Assembly: GCA_028699365.1 (NCBI GenBank)
Contig: JAQVUQ010000051.1
Coordinates: forward strand, 1-10,886
Source of the DNA: UBA5359 sp028699365 [NCBI: bacterium]
Lineage (GTDB): Bacteria; UBP13; UBA5359
Direction of reading: 5' to 3'
DNA: 10,886 bases
The notes beneath the pieces were generated by a model, which ran no database searches, was not told the origin of the DNA, and was given only the letters and a program-made list of their open reading frames with translations. Positions 1 to 6,966 of this stretch are shown piece by piece (the first letter of the stretch is position 1; each line of letters starts with the position of its first letter). A program made the translations under genes and the position numbers.

Positions 1-54
1 AATGTTATCCTCCTTTTCCCGTCTACGCGGGGGCTTCAACTGGAGGATAACATT
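1..54 (-). promoter_or_regulatory. Hairpin sequestering a Shine-Dalgarno sequence at the left edge
   Basis: A perfect 13-base inverted repeat pairs positions 1-13 with 42-54. Its 28-nt loop contains a smaller CCCG/CGGG stem. Read on the minus strand, the distal arm carries a strong SD (AAGGAGG, 9-15) followed by 8 nt up to position 1, so a start codon immediately beyond the edge would have ideal spacing. The proximal arm (TCCTCC) is the exact anti-SD, so the folded form would hide the ribosome site. The downstream gene is outside the window; the Firmicute order around sigH suggests a translation gene such as tuf or rpmG, which is inference only. Alternative: because T7 follows on the plus strand (53-59), it could be an intrinsic terminator for a plus-strand gene to the left. 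Confidence 0.5.
36..53 (-). CDS. Possible five-codon leader ORF (MLSSS) inside the SD-burying hairpin
   Basis: On the minus strand an ATG at 53-51 opens a five-codon frame, ATG TTA TCC TCC AGT, closed by TGA at 38-36. An SD-like AAGGGA (61-66) lies 7 nt upstream. The mini-ORF spans the whole 5' arm of the 13-bp hairpin, so a ribosome translating it would open the hairpin and free the SD at 9-15. That is the layout of translational attenuators such as the leaders of erm and cat genes. A six-codon frame arises easily by chance, and nothing here proves translation; the call rests only on its position. Confidence 0.2.
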   Translation of the reverse strand: MLSSS

Positions 55-60
55 TTTTTA

Positions 61-260
61 TCCCTTACTATCATAGTCGGCTAACGGCTTCCTCTATCGC
101 TTGTCCCAAAAAACTTTACATGCACCCATACATCATCGCCTTGCCAGCACTCCTACACACCATACTTCCTTAACCAACCTTTCTAACTTTAGCCAACAAA
201 TAGGATTAACTCTTAATAAGCAAGAATGAAAGATCCCGCCTCACCAAAAGCACATAAAAA
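61..260. other. AT-richer intergenic stretch, no gene seen
   Basis: Between the tRNA-Thr gene and the left-edge hairpin there is about 200 bp of visibly AT-richer sequence than the coding regions. I see no open frame with an SD on either strand. A TATGAT hexamer on the minus strand (70-75) could be a -10 element for the gene off the left edge, but no acceptable -35 lies 16-18 nt upstream. A T5 run (minus strand, 256-260) directly follows the tRNA 3' end and might help termination, but there is no separate stem before it. Confidence 0.5.
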
Positions 261-336
261 TGGAGCCGACGATGGGACTTGAACCCGCAACCTGCTGATT
301 ACAAATCAGCTGCTCTACCAATTGAGCTACGTCGGC
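261..336 (-). tRNA. tRNA-Thr, anticodon UGU
   Basis: This is a 76-nt cloverleaf on the minus strand. The acceptor stem pairs GCCGACG with CGTCGGC, followed by discriminator T and an encoded CCA. The D stem is GCTC/GAGC with a GG-containing loop. The anticodon stem pairs GCTGA with TCAGC around the loop TTTGTAA, giving anticodon TGT, which reads ACA threonine codons. The T loop TTCAAGT is canonical. One oddity: in the T stem (GCGGG/CCCAT) position 50-64 is a C-A mismatch and 49-65 a G-U wobble. The gene has its own consensus promoter overlapping the end of the upstream methyltransferase gene. Identity by anticodon is firm. Confidence 0.96.
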
Positions 337-372
337 CCGCTAGGGGGGGAGAAATATATTTGAAGCATACTG

Positions 373-402
373 ATTTTATCAAAGAGAATGGGGTGGTGTC
401 AA
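373..402 (-). promoter_or_regulatory. Sigma-A promoter for tRNA-Thr
   Basis: On the minus strand a perfect TTGACA (397-402) is followed by an 18-nt spacer and TAAAAT (373-378), one mismatch from TATAAT. Transcription would start near 366, about 30 nt before the mature tRNA 5' end at 336. The -35 box overlaps the TGA stop codon (399-401) of the methyltransferase gene, so the promoter is packed into the end of the preceding operon. Confidence 0.8.
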
Positions 403-1214
403 TCTTCGCGACGTAGAATCAGGATGTGCTGATGGGCGATGTTGGGGACGTAGACGTGGGGGTAGCCGTAGGGGCGGAGTTTGGCTCCGGCCTGATACCA
501 GACTTTCTCTCCCTTTAGGACCAGTCCGGCTTCTACGGCCCGGGCGGCCAGATCGGCGTGGACCATGATGTAGCAGCCGTCCTGATAGCTGTTGCGCACT
601 ATCATGGCCATGTAGCGGCCGTGGCGCAGCAGGCGGCGGCAGTGGGTCAGCACTTCGGTCATGGCATCAAGGAAATTGCGATAGTTCTCCTGATTGGCCA
701 GGTCTCCCTCTTCCCCGGAGCGCATGTTGTAATCGGAGCGGCGGGTGGCCCACTCAAAGTTGCGGTGACACATGGTCTTGGGCAGGTGGATGTTGTAAGG
801 TGGATCGGTGGCGATGAAATCGAAGCTCTCGTCGGGCATGGCGGCTATGGCGGTGCGGCAATCGCCGCAGATGGTCTCCTGCTCGGGCAGTTCCTCCTGT
901 TCGCAGACGCGATGGTAGATGTCCAGCCATTCGGGGTTGATCTCGATGCCCACGGCACGACGGGGAGATTTGCAGATGGAGGCGCCTATCAGGGTGCCGC
1001 CCACACCGGCAAAGGGGTCCAGCACGGCTTCGCCGGGCTTGGTGAAGAACTCTATCAACTCGCGCATAAGTTGAGGCGGTTTGTTGGCGCCGTGACGGCG
1101 GCGCAATTCATACCCGTAAGCGGTGCGGTAAGCGGTGGATATGACGGATTTGGTGAAGAAAAGCCACTCCGCGCCGTCCAGATCATTCAGTTTGTTGCGC
1201 GGATGAACGGTCAT
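399..1214 (-). CDS. DNA methyltransferase of the N6-adenine/N4-cytosine class, orphan
   Basis: This 271-residue protein is a Rossmann-fold, S-adenosylmethionine-dependent methyltransferase predicted to methylate adenine N6 or cytosine N4 in DNA. Visible motifs are the SAM-binding DPFAGVGGT (residues 66-74), the following acidic strand end GIEINPEW (89-96) and the catalytic TDPPYN (136-141). The lysine/proline-containing helix before motif I (45-60) matches motif X. The order X-I-IV, with the likely recognition segment after DPPY, looks gamma-like. The start is ATG at 1214: AAGGA lies 7 nt upstream, and the stop and start of paaK and this gene share one base (TGATG), implying translational coupling. 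A GTG 3 nt earlier is less well spaced. No restriction endonuclease or specificity subunit is nearby, so it is an orphan at the end of a metabolic operon. Target sequence is unknown, and an RNA substrate cannot be excluded. Confidence 0.85.
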   Translation of the reverse strand: MTVHPRNKLNDLDGAEWLFFTKSVISTAYRTAYGYELRRRHGANKPPQLMRELIEFFTKPGEAVLDPFAGVGGTLIGASICKSPRRAVGIEINPEWLDIYHRVCEQEELPEQETICGDCRTAIAAMPDESFDFIATDPPYNIHLPKTMCHRNFEWATRRSDYNMRSGEEGDLANQENYRNFLDAMTEVLTHCRRLLRHGRYMAMIVRNSYQDGCYIMVHADLAARAVEAGLVLKGEKVWYQAGAKLRPYGYPHVYVPNIAHQHILILRRED

Positions 1215-2521
1215 CACTTCTTCCTTAAATCCAAAACGCGTTTGGCTTTGCCTTCGCTTCTGGCCAGGCTCTTGGGCTCCACCAGCTTGATCTTGACGTT
1301 CAGGCCCAGGACGCTCTCTATGCGGGAGCGTATGGTCTCGCCCAGTTCGTGCATGCGCTTCATCTCGTTGAAGAAGATGCTGTCGGATACCTCCACCCTT
1401 ACTTCCAGGGTATCCAGTTGTCCCTGCCTGTCCACCACCAACTGGTAGTGCGGCTCGGTGCCTTCTATCTCCAGCAGCACGCTCTCCACCTGTGAGGGGA
1501 AGACGTTGACGCCGCGGATTATCAGCATATCGTCGGTGCGGCCTATAACTCTGGTCATGCGATGCAGGGTGCGGCCGCAGGGGCAGGGATCGGGTATTAT
1601 GCGGGTGATGTCGCGGGTGCGGTAGCGGATGACGGGCAGGGCTTCCTTGGTCAGGGTGGTTATGACCAGCTCTCCCTCTTCACCCACGGGCAGGCGCTCT
1701 CCGGTCTTGGGATCGATGATTTCAAAGATAAAGTGATCTTCGGCCAGGTGCATGCCCTGCTTTAACAGGCACTCACCGGAGACGCCGGGGCCCATGATCT
1801 CGCTCAGGCCGTAGTTATCGGTGGCGGTGATGTTCCACTTGCGCTCCAGCTCGGCCCGCATCTCCTCGGACCAGGGCTCGGAGCCGAAGAGACCGTAGCG
1901 CAGCTTCAGTTGGGTGGGGTCCACGCCCATCTCGGTCAGGGACTCGGCCATATACATGGCGTAGGATGGGGTGCTCACCAGGGCGGTGGTGCCAAAGTCC
2001 TGCATGATCATCAACTGGCGCTGGGTGTTGCCGCTGGAGACGGGGATGACGGAGGCGCCCACCCGCTCCATGCCGTAATGCAGCCCGAAGCCGCCGGTGA
2101 AGAGCCCGTAGCCGAAGGATATCTGGATGGTATCGCGCCTGGTCACTCCGGCGGCGGTCACCATTCTGGCTACCAGCTCGGACCATGTCCTGAGATCCCG
2201 CCGGGTGTAGCCCACCACGGTGGGTTTGCCGGTGGTGCCTGATGAGGAGTGGATACGCACCAGCTTATCTTTGGGAACGGCAAAGAGGCCAAAGGGATAA
2301 TTATCGCGCAGGTCCTGCTTGGTGGTAAACGGCAGACGGCGCAGATCGTCCAGGCTCCTGAACGCGGCCGGATCGAAACCGGCTTTGGTCATGCGGCGCC
2401 GGTACATCGGCACTCTGTCATATGCCCACTGCAGGGTATTGGCCAGGCCCTGGCGCTGCAGCTCTTCTATCTCTTCACGGCCGGCGCATTCGCGTCGCCT
2501 GTCCCATATCTTGGTTTTCAC
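1214..2521 (-). CDS. paaK: Phenylacetate-CoA ligase (PaaK family, AMP-forming)
   Basis: The 435-residue product is an adenylate-forming ligase that converts an arylacetate (phenylacetate or a relative), ATP and CoA to the arylacetyl-CoA, AMP and pyrophosphate in the cytoplasm. The length is typical for PaaK. Motifs in order are the phosphate-binding SSSGTTGKP (92-100), YGLSE (237-241), RYRTRD (299-304), a CPCG pair (313-316), the hinge segment [16 protein letters not shown] (327-342) and a C-terminal GKAKR (near 424-428) with the expected catalytic lysine. It starts with GTG; GAAGG lies 8 nt upstream. It follows the symporter gene by 42 bp and overlaps the methyltransferase start. Company with IorAB and an ACT protein points to aryl acids such as phenylacetate, 4-hydroxyphenylacetate or indoleacetate; which one cannot be told from sequence. 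Confidence 0.92.
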   Translation of the reverse strand: MKTKIWDRRRECAGREEIEELQRQGLANTLQWAYDRVPMYRRRMTKAGFDPAAFRSLDDLRRLPFTTKQDLRDNYPFGLFAVPKDKLVRIHSSSGTTGKPTVVGYTRRDLRTWSELVARMVTAAGVTRRDTIQISFGYGLFTGGFGLHYGMERVGASVIPVSSGNTQRQLMIMQDFGTTALVSTPSYAMYMAESLTEMGVDPTQLKLRYGLFGSEPWSEEMRAELERKWNITATDNYGLSEIMGPGVSGECLLKQGMHLAEDHFIFEIIDPKTGERLPVGEEGELVITTLTKEALPVIRYRTRDITRIIPDPCPCGRTLHRMTRVIGRTDDMLIIRGVNVFPSQVESVLLEIEGTEPHYQLVVDRQGQLDTLEVRVEVSDSIFFNEMKRMHELGETIRSRIESVLGLNVKIKLVEPKSLARSEGKAKRVLDLRKK

Positions 2522-2563
2522 TCCGACTACCTTCTTTGTTATATTGACCTTACGCGGCAGGCT

Positions 2564-4060
2564 TTACGCCTCGGCTGCGGCCTGTTTATCGGATACCGGC
2601 TGCCCGGCTGTCCCGCCGTAGACGCGCTCGATATGCTCCTGCGGCATGGGCCTGGTCAGCAGCGACACCAGGGGCATGACCACCATGGGCACCAGGATGG
2701 CTATGGTTCCCGCCAGCGGTATGCCGGGCTTGCCCAGCTTGATATACAGCGTCACGGAGGTGAGCAGGCCGGTAATGAGTCCGGCAAAGGCTCCGGCCGT
2801 ATTGGCCCGACGCCAGAAGAGACCGTAGATATACGGCGCCAGGAAGGAGCCGGCTACGGTGCCCCAGGCGATGATCATCAGGTCGGCGATGACGGCCGGC
2901 GGGTGCAGGGCCAGCACGCAGGACAGGACGATGAAACCGGCGCACAGCAGACGCATCAGGGTGACGGTGGATTTGTCTGATCGTTTGCCGGTGCCGGCGT
3001 AGATATCTATGGCCACGGCGGAGGCCGAGACCAGGACCAGCGATGAAAGAGTGGACATGGAGGCTGCCAGGACCAGCAGCATTATCATAAGGGTGATCCA
3101 GGGTGGCGCAAACTCGGTCAGGAACTGGGGCATCAGGTTATCCAGCTTGATCGGAGGTGCTGCGTAGAAGAGATGGGTCAGCGATCCGGTATAGTAGGCG
3201 CCAAAGGCTATAATCAGGGCAAAGAGCGTGGCCACGATGGTGGCCGGCTTGATGGCCTCACGGCTCTTGATGGCGTAGAACTTCTGCACCATCTGCGGCA
3301 TGCCCCACGGGCCCAGGCTGGTGACTATCACCAGAGACACTAAGGTCAGCCAGCCGGGAATCCCTCCGGCGGCCTTTCCGGCGGTGTTGAGAGCGGGGGC
3401 AAACTCGGGCCGCATCAGGCTCTGGGTGGCGTGAATCAGGCCGCCCTGCTGCCCTACCAGGGCTGTGATCATGATGACTACGCCTACTATCATCATCAGT
3501 CCCTGGATGAAATCGGTCAGGGTCAGGGCGTAATAGCCGCCCATTATCAGGTAGCAGCCGGTCAGGGCGGCCATGAAGATCAGCGCCTGGGCATACGGTA
3601 TGTGCAGAGTAGTTTCAAAGAGGTAACTCAGCCCCATATAGACGGCGGCTGTGTAAGGAACCAGGAAGATGAAGATGATCAGTGCGGCCAGTATCTTCAG
3701 TGTCCGGCTGCCGTATCTGGCTTCCAGAAACTCCGGCATGGTGATGGCTCCCAGGCGGACGGTCATATCCCGGGTCCGCAGGGCCAGCAGCTTCCAGGCC
3801 AGCAGGCTGCCAACCAGGGCGTTGCCCAGGACTATCCACATGGTATTGAGGCCGAAGCCCCACCCCTGTTTGCCGGCGTAGCCGATGAAGAGCACGGCGG
3901 AGAAGTAGGTGGTGCCGTAAGCAAAGGCCGACACCCAGGGCCCCACGTTGCGGTCGCATAGAAAAAAGTCTTTTGTGCTCCTGGACTTCTTACGGCCAAT
4001 GTAACCTATTGTCAGCATACCTATGGCATAAAACAGAATGACGGCGATCTTGATGTCCAT
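2564..4060 (-). CDS. Sodium:solute symporter (SSS family), substrate unknown
   Basis: This 498-residue integral membrane protein of the LeuT-fold SSS family (relatives PutP, PanF, ActP) has about 13 hydrophobic segments along its length. The family signature region GGYYALTLTDFIQG is at 174-187, a conserved GMPQMVQKF at 253-261, and the segment SMSTLSS at 334-340, which corresponds to the TM8 serine/threonine residues that coordinate sodium in vSGLT and PutP. It starts at ATG 4060 with GGGAGG six nt upstream, and lies 13 bp after the ACT gene. Family members carry organic acids, amino acids or sugars with sodium. The operon suggests an aryl acid or aromatic amino acid as substrate, which is inference. 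The C-terminal tail after the last membrane segment is short and alanine-rich. Confidence 0.9.
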   Translation of the reverse strand: MDIKIAVILFYAIGMLTIGYIGRKKSRSTKDFFLCDRNVGPWVSAFAYGTTYFSAVLFIGYAGKQGWGFGLNTMWIVLGNALVGSLLAWKLLALRTRDMTVRLGAITMPEFLEARYGSRTLKILAALIIFIFLVPYTAAVYMGLSYLFETTLHIPYAQALIFMAALTGCYLIMGGYYALTLTDFIQGLMMIVGVVIMITALVGQQGGLIHATQSLMRPEFAPALNTAGKAAGGIPGWLTLVSLVIVTSLGPWGMPQMVQKFYAIKSREAIKPATIVATLFALIIAFGAYYTGSLTHLFYAAPPIKLDNLMPQFLTEFAPPWITLMIMLLVLAASMSTLSSLVLVSASAVAIDIYAGTGKRSDKSTVTLMRLLCAGFIVLSCVLALHPPAVIADLMIIAWGTVAGSFLAPYIYGLFWRRANTAGAFAGLITGLLTSVTLYIKLGKPGIPLAGTIAILVPMVVMPLVSLLTRPMPQEHIERVYGGTAGQPVSDKQAAAEA

Positions 4061-4073
4061 GATCTGCCTCCCG

Positions 4074-4490
4074 TTATAAAGAATATACCTTGGGGCCGGA
4101 GATTACCTCCACCCCGCTCTCCCGCAGCAGGCCGGCGGCCTGATCGGGGTTCTCTACGTTGAAAACTATCAGGGTATCCACGATGGCGTACATATACTCC
4201 ACGTTTATGCCGGCCTCGGACAGCATATTGAGAATCGATCCCAGCCCGCCCGGCTGGTCCGGGACGCGCACGCAGATAAGGCTGCTTTCACGGACGATGA
4301 AGTCCTGACCGCGCAGCAGGGCCACGGCGTCATCGGGCTTGTCCACTATGAGGCGGACGATGCCGTAATCGGACATATCGGCCACGGAGAAGCCGCGGAT
4401 GTTGATCCCGGCCTGACCCAGCAGTCCGGTCAGAGCCGCCAGCCGGCCAGCCTTGTTCTCGATGAATATGGACAGTTCCCTGGTATGCAT
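4074..4490 (-). CDS. Tandem ACT-domain protein, probable amino acid sensor
   Basis: The 138-residue protein is made of two ACT domains (about residues 4-65 and 70-137) with no catalytic domain. Each starts with the strand-helix pattern of the fold: the N-terminal repeat has NKAGRLAALTGLLGQAGINI and the second DQPGGLGSILNMLSEAGINV, both with the glycine after the first strand where ligand binds at the dimer interface. ACT domains bind small ligands, most often amino acids. It starts at ATG 4490, four bases after the iorB stop, with an SD (GAGGTGAGG) overlapping the iorB stop, and is followed by the symporter. It may bind an aromatic amino acid and regulate IorAB, the ligase or expression; the ligand and partner are inferred from context only. 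Confidence 0.9.
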   Translation of the reverse strand: MHTRELSIFIENKAGRLAALTGLLGQAGINIRGFSVADMSDYGIVRLIVDKPDDAVALLRGQDFIVRESSLICVRVPDQPGGLGSILNMLSEAGINVEYMYAIVDTLIVFNVENPDQAAGLLRESGVEVISGPKVYSL

Positions 4491-4494
4491 GGCC

Positions 4495-5085
4495 TCACCT
4501 CGCTACGGCCGCAGCCCGGCGCTCTCGCCCCAGGCTGAAGGCCTTCTCGTTGATCTCGGCTACCTTGCCCTTAAATTTGTCGCGTATGGCGCACAGCCAA
4601 AAATCCTCCTCCACCTGCAGCAGGCAGGAGAGGACGCCCATCAGCACCATGTTGGCGGCTCGTATGTTGCCGGCCCGGGCTGCTGTCTCCGTGGCGTCCA
4701 CTATTACGGTCTCGCCGGCTGCAGCGCCTATGCGCTCCAGGGCATCCACCGGGTAATCCGTGCTGGAGCAGCCCACCGGCAGAATGATCTCGTCGTTGAC
4801 CACCGCCGTGCCGCCCTGGCAGAGCAGCGGTATACAGCGCAAGCCCTCCAGACGCTCAAAGGCCACCAGTATGTCCGTCTCTCCCTCCGTAATAAGCGGG
4901 GAGTGCACTTTGCGGCCAAAGCGCAGATCGCTGACAACGCTGCCGCCGCGCTGGGACATGCCGTGTATCTCGCTCTGCTTGACATCGTAACCGGCCGAGA
5001 TGAGCACATTGGCGGTCATATCGGAGGCCAGTAATATTCCCTGGCCCCCAACGCCGGCAAAGGTTATGTTTGTTACTTTACTCAT
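4495..5085 (-). CDS. iorB: Indolepyruvate:ferredoxin oxidoreductase, beta subunit
   Basis: This 196-residue subunit corresponds to the gamma-type domain of 2-oxoacid:ferredoxin oxidoreductases. With IorA it interconverts aryl pyruvates (indolepyruvate, phenylpyruvate, hydroxyphenylpyruvate) plus CoA with arylacetyl-CoA, CO2 and reduced ferredoxin. The N-terminus has the diagnostic GVGGQG (residues 11-16), followed by SEIHGMSQRGG (near 38-48), both typical of IorB. The length is normal for the family. Its ATG overlaps the end of iorA by 8 nt, and the SD (GAGGTGG) lies inside the last codons of iorA, so the two subunits are translationally coupled as expected for a fixed-ratio complex. Confidence 0.95.
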   Translation of the reverse strand: MSKVTNITFAGVGGQGILLASDMTANVLISAGYDVKQSEIHGMSQRGGSVVSDLRFGRKVHSPLITEGETDILVAFERLEGLRCIPLLCQGGTAVVNDEIILPVGCSSTDYPVDALERIGAAAGETVIVDATETAARAGNIRAANMVLMGVLSCLLQVEEDFWLCAIRDKFKGKVAEINEKAFSLGRERRAAAVAR

Positions 5086-6826
5086 GCTTGTCCACCTCTA
5101 TGGCCCGGCTCGGGCAGATCTGGGCACAGACGCCGCAACCGACGCAGATAGCTTCGTTGATCCTGACACCGGTTTTGCGGCCCTCGCCCGGAACCTTCTC
5201 CATGGCGGGACAGCCCAGGTTCAGGCAGAGGCCGCAGCCCCGGCAGGCCTCGTTGTCCAGGCGCGCGGGGTAACGACGGGCTTTCTTATCTATCAGCAGG
5301 CAGGGCCTTCTGGTGACTACTACGGATACGCCGGGATAATCTACCGCGGCCCGGACGGCCTTCTCCACGGCGTCCAGGTCGTAGGGGTCCACCACGTGGA
5401 CGTCTTCCACGCCCAGAGCACGACAGATCTGCGGAATATCCACGGCCGGGGCCTCGCCACCGGAAAGACGCTTGCCGCTGGCCGGATTCTGCTGGCGCCC
5501 TGTCATGGCGGTGATGCGGTTATCCAGCACCACCACCGTGCCGCGGCTGCCGTTATAGACCATATTTATCAGGCCGGTCATGCCGGAATGAATAAATGTC
5601 GAATCTCCCAGGACGCCCACCACGCCGTCCACCCCGGCCTTCTCCAGACCCAGGGCGCCGCCGATGCTGGCTCCCATGCAGACGCAGGTATCGATGGCCT
5701 GCAGAGGTTTGCCCACGGCCAGAGTATAGCAGCCGATATCTCCGGAGACCACCAGTTTGAGCTTTTTTAAGGTGTAGAAGAGTCCCCGGTGCGGGCAGCC
5801 GGCACACATGGCCGGGGCACGCATCGGCAGACCTGCGGCAGCGTTGCCTGAATCGGCTTCAGCCGTCTCGGTCAGCCCCAGTCCGGCCCTGACCAGCCCT
5901 GGATTCAATTCTCCGGTAGCCGGGAAGGCTTCCTTACCCGTCACCGATATTCCCAGGGCCTTGATCTGCTCCTCCAGGAAGGGATCCAGTTCCTCCACTA
6001 CGTAAAGACGCTCCACCCCGGCGGCAAACTCTTTGATCATATCGGCCGGCAGGGGCCAGATAAGGCCCAGTTTCAGCACCGATACGCGCGGCGCAGCCTC
6101 TTTGACATACTGGTAAGCTATGCCGGAAGCGATAACGCCGATGGAGGTATCACCCCACTCTATGCGGTTGAGGGCGGTGGTTTCGGCAAACTCCGCCAGA
6201 CGGGTCAGACGCTCTTCCACCACCAGGTGGCGGCGTTTGCCGTGGGCGGGTATCATGACGTATTTGGATTTATCCGGCTGAAAACCGGCTTGGCGCAACG
6301 GCAGCGGCTCCGCCGTCTCCACCACCGATTTACCGTGTGAGATGCGTGTAGTTGTGCGCAGCAGCACGGGCGTATCGAAGCTCTCGCTTATATCCAGAGC
6401 GGCCATGGTGAATTCCCTGGCCTCGGCGCTGTCCGACGGATCCAGCATGGGCACTTTGGCGGCCCTGGCGTAATGACGGTTGTCCTGTTCATTCTGAGAG
6501 CTGTGCATGCCGGGATCATCGGCAGTGATGACTACCAGGCCACCGTTGACGCCGGTATAGGCGGCTGTAAAGAGAGGATCTGCGGCCACATTGAGGCCCA
6601 CGTGCTTCATGGAGACCAGTGCTCTGGCCCCGCCGAAGGAGCCTCCCAGCCCCACCTCCATAGCCACTTTCTCGTTGGGCGCCCATTCGGAGTAGATATC
6701 CGGATAGGTGGCGATGTTTTCCATAATCTCGGTGCTGGGAGTCCCGGGATAGGCCGAGGCCACTCTGACTCCGCCCTCCCAGGCACCACGAGCGATGGCC
6801 TCGTTGCCGGATAGAAGCTTCTTCAC
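5078..6826 (-). CDS. iorA: Indolepyruvate:ferredoxin oxidoreductase, alpha subunit
   Basis: The 582-residue catalytic subunit carries thiamine diphosphate and two [4Fe-4S] clusters. It oxidatively decarboxylates aryl pyruvates to arylacetyl-CoA with ferredoxin as acceptor, or runs in reverse with reduced ferredoxin. Seen in order: the N-terminal pyrimidine-binding domain with AYPGTPSTE (25-33); CAGCPHRG (341-348); the TPP-binding domain with GDIGCY (362-367), GDS (407-409) and the metal-site DN (435-436); then a ferredoxin-like tail with cysteines 528, 531, 534, 539 and 561, 564, 567, 571. The extra residue before the fourth cysteine of the first cluster is usual in IorA. I choose the GTG at 6826 because GGGGAAGG lies 8 nt before it and the protein then starts MKKLLSGNEA, as in the family; a GTG 18 nt upstream (6844) has no SD. 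First gene of the operon. Confidence 0.96.
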   Translation of the reverse strand: MKKLLSGNEAIARGAWEGGVRVASAYPGTPSTEIMENIATYPDIYSEWAPNEKVAMEVGLGGSFGGARALVSMKHVGLNVAADPLFTAAYTGVNGGLVVITADDPGMHSSQNEQDNRHYARAAKVPMLDPSDSAEAREFTMAALDISESFDTPVLLRTTTRISHGKSVVETAEPLPLRQAGFQPDKSKYVMIPAHGKRRHLVVEERLTRLAEFAETTALNRIEWGDTSIGVIASGIAYQYVKEAAPRVSVLKLGLIWPLPADMIKEFAAGVERLYVVEELDPFLEEQIKALGISVTGKEAFPATGELNPGLVRAGLGLTETAEADSGNAAAGLPMRAPAMCAGCPHRGLFYTLKKLKLVVSGDIGCYTLAVGKPLQAIDTCVCMGASIGGALGLEKAGVDGVVGVLGDSTFIHSGMTGLINMVYNGSRGTVVVLDNRITAMTGRQQNPASGKRLSGGEAPAVDIPQICRALGVEDVHVVDPYDLDAVEKAVRAAVDYPGVSVVVTRRPCLLIDKKARRYPARLDNEACRGCGLCLNLGCPAMEKVPGEGRKTGVRINEAICVGCGVCAQICPSRAIEVDKHE

Positions 6827-6873
6827 GGTATAAACCTTCCCCACTGCAATTTATAGTCGTCCGCATTAACACC

Positions 6874-6899
6874 CAAGCGGCCCTCAAAGGCCGCCTGAA
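6874..6899 (-). promoter_or_regulatory. Strong hairpin in the iorA leader
   Basis: In the minus-strand transcript GCGGCC (6889-6894) pairs with GGCCGC (6877-6882). The stem extends on both sides through an A-U, a C-G and G-U pairs to about 12 base pairs closed by a UUGA tetraloop. It sits in the middle of the ~90-nt leader between the predicted start near 6916 and the iorA GTG. No U tract follows on the minus strand (UUGGGUG), and none on the plus strand (CTGAAAAA), so it is not an ordinary intrinsic terminator. It may stabilise the mRNA or bind a regulator. I do not recognise it as a known riboswitch. Confidence 0.5.
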
Positions 6900-6922
6900 A
6901 AATATCATGCCGACAGTCTATT

Positions 6923-6951
6923 ATTTTACACTATTCGGGCTGTTTTGACTA
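6923..6951 (-). promoter_or_regulatory. Probable sigma-A promoter for the ior operon
   Basis: On the minus strand TAGTCA (6946-6951, four of six matches to TTGACA) is separated by 17 nt from TAAAAT (6923-6928, five of six matches to TATAAT). A TG directly before the -10 may help. The predicted start is near 6916. It sits just after the sigH stop codon, where I see no terminator, so the operon may also receive readthrough from sigH. Confidence 0.55.
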
Positions 6952-6966
6952 CCTGTGAAGCGCCGC

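Noticed and set aside
558-1448. Long plus-strand open frame opposite the methyltransferase
   Set aside because: It is the antisense of two clear genes, with low-complexity composition (many G, A, V, H) and no SD or recognisable motif. The same holds for the other plus-strand frames, such as 2249-2980, 5000-5770 and 8049-9110.
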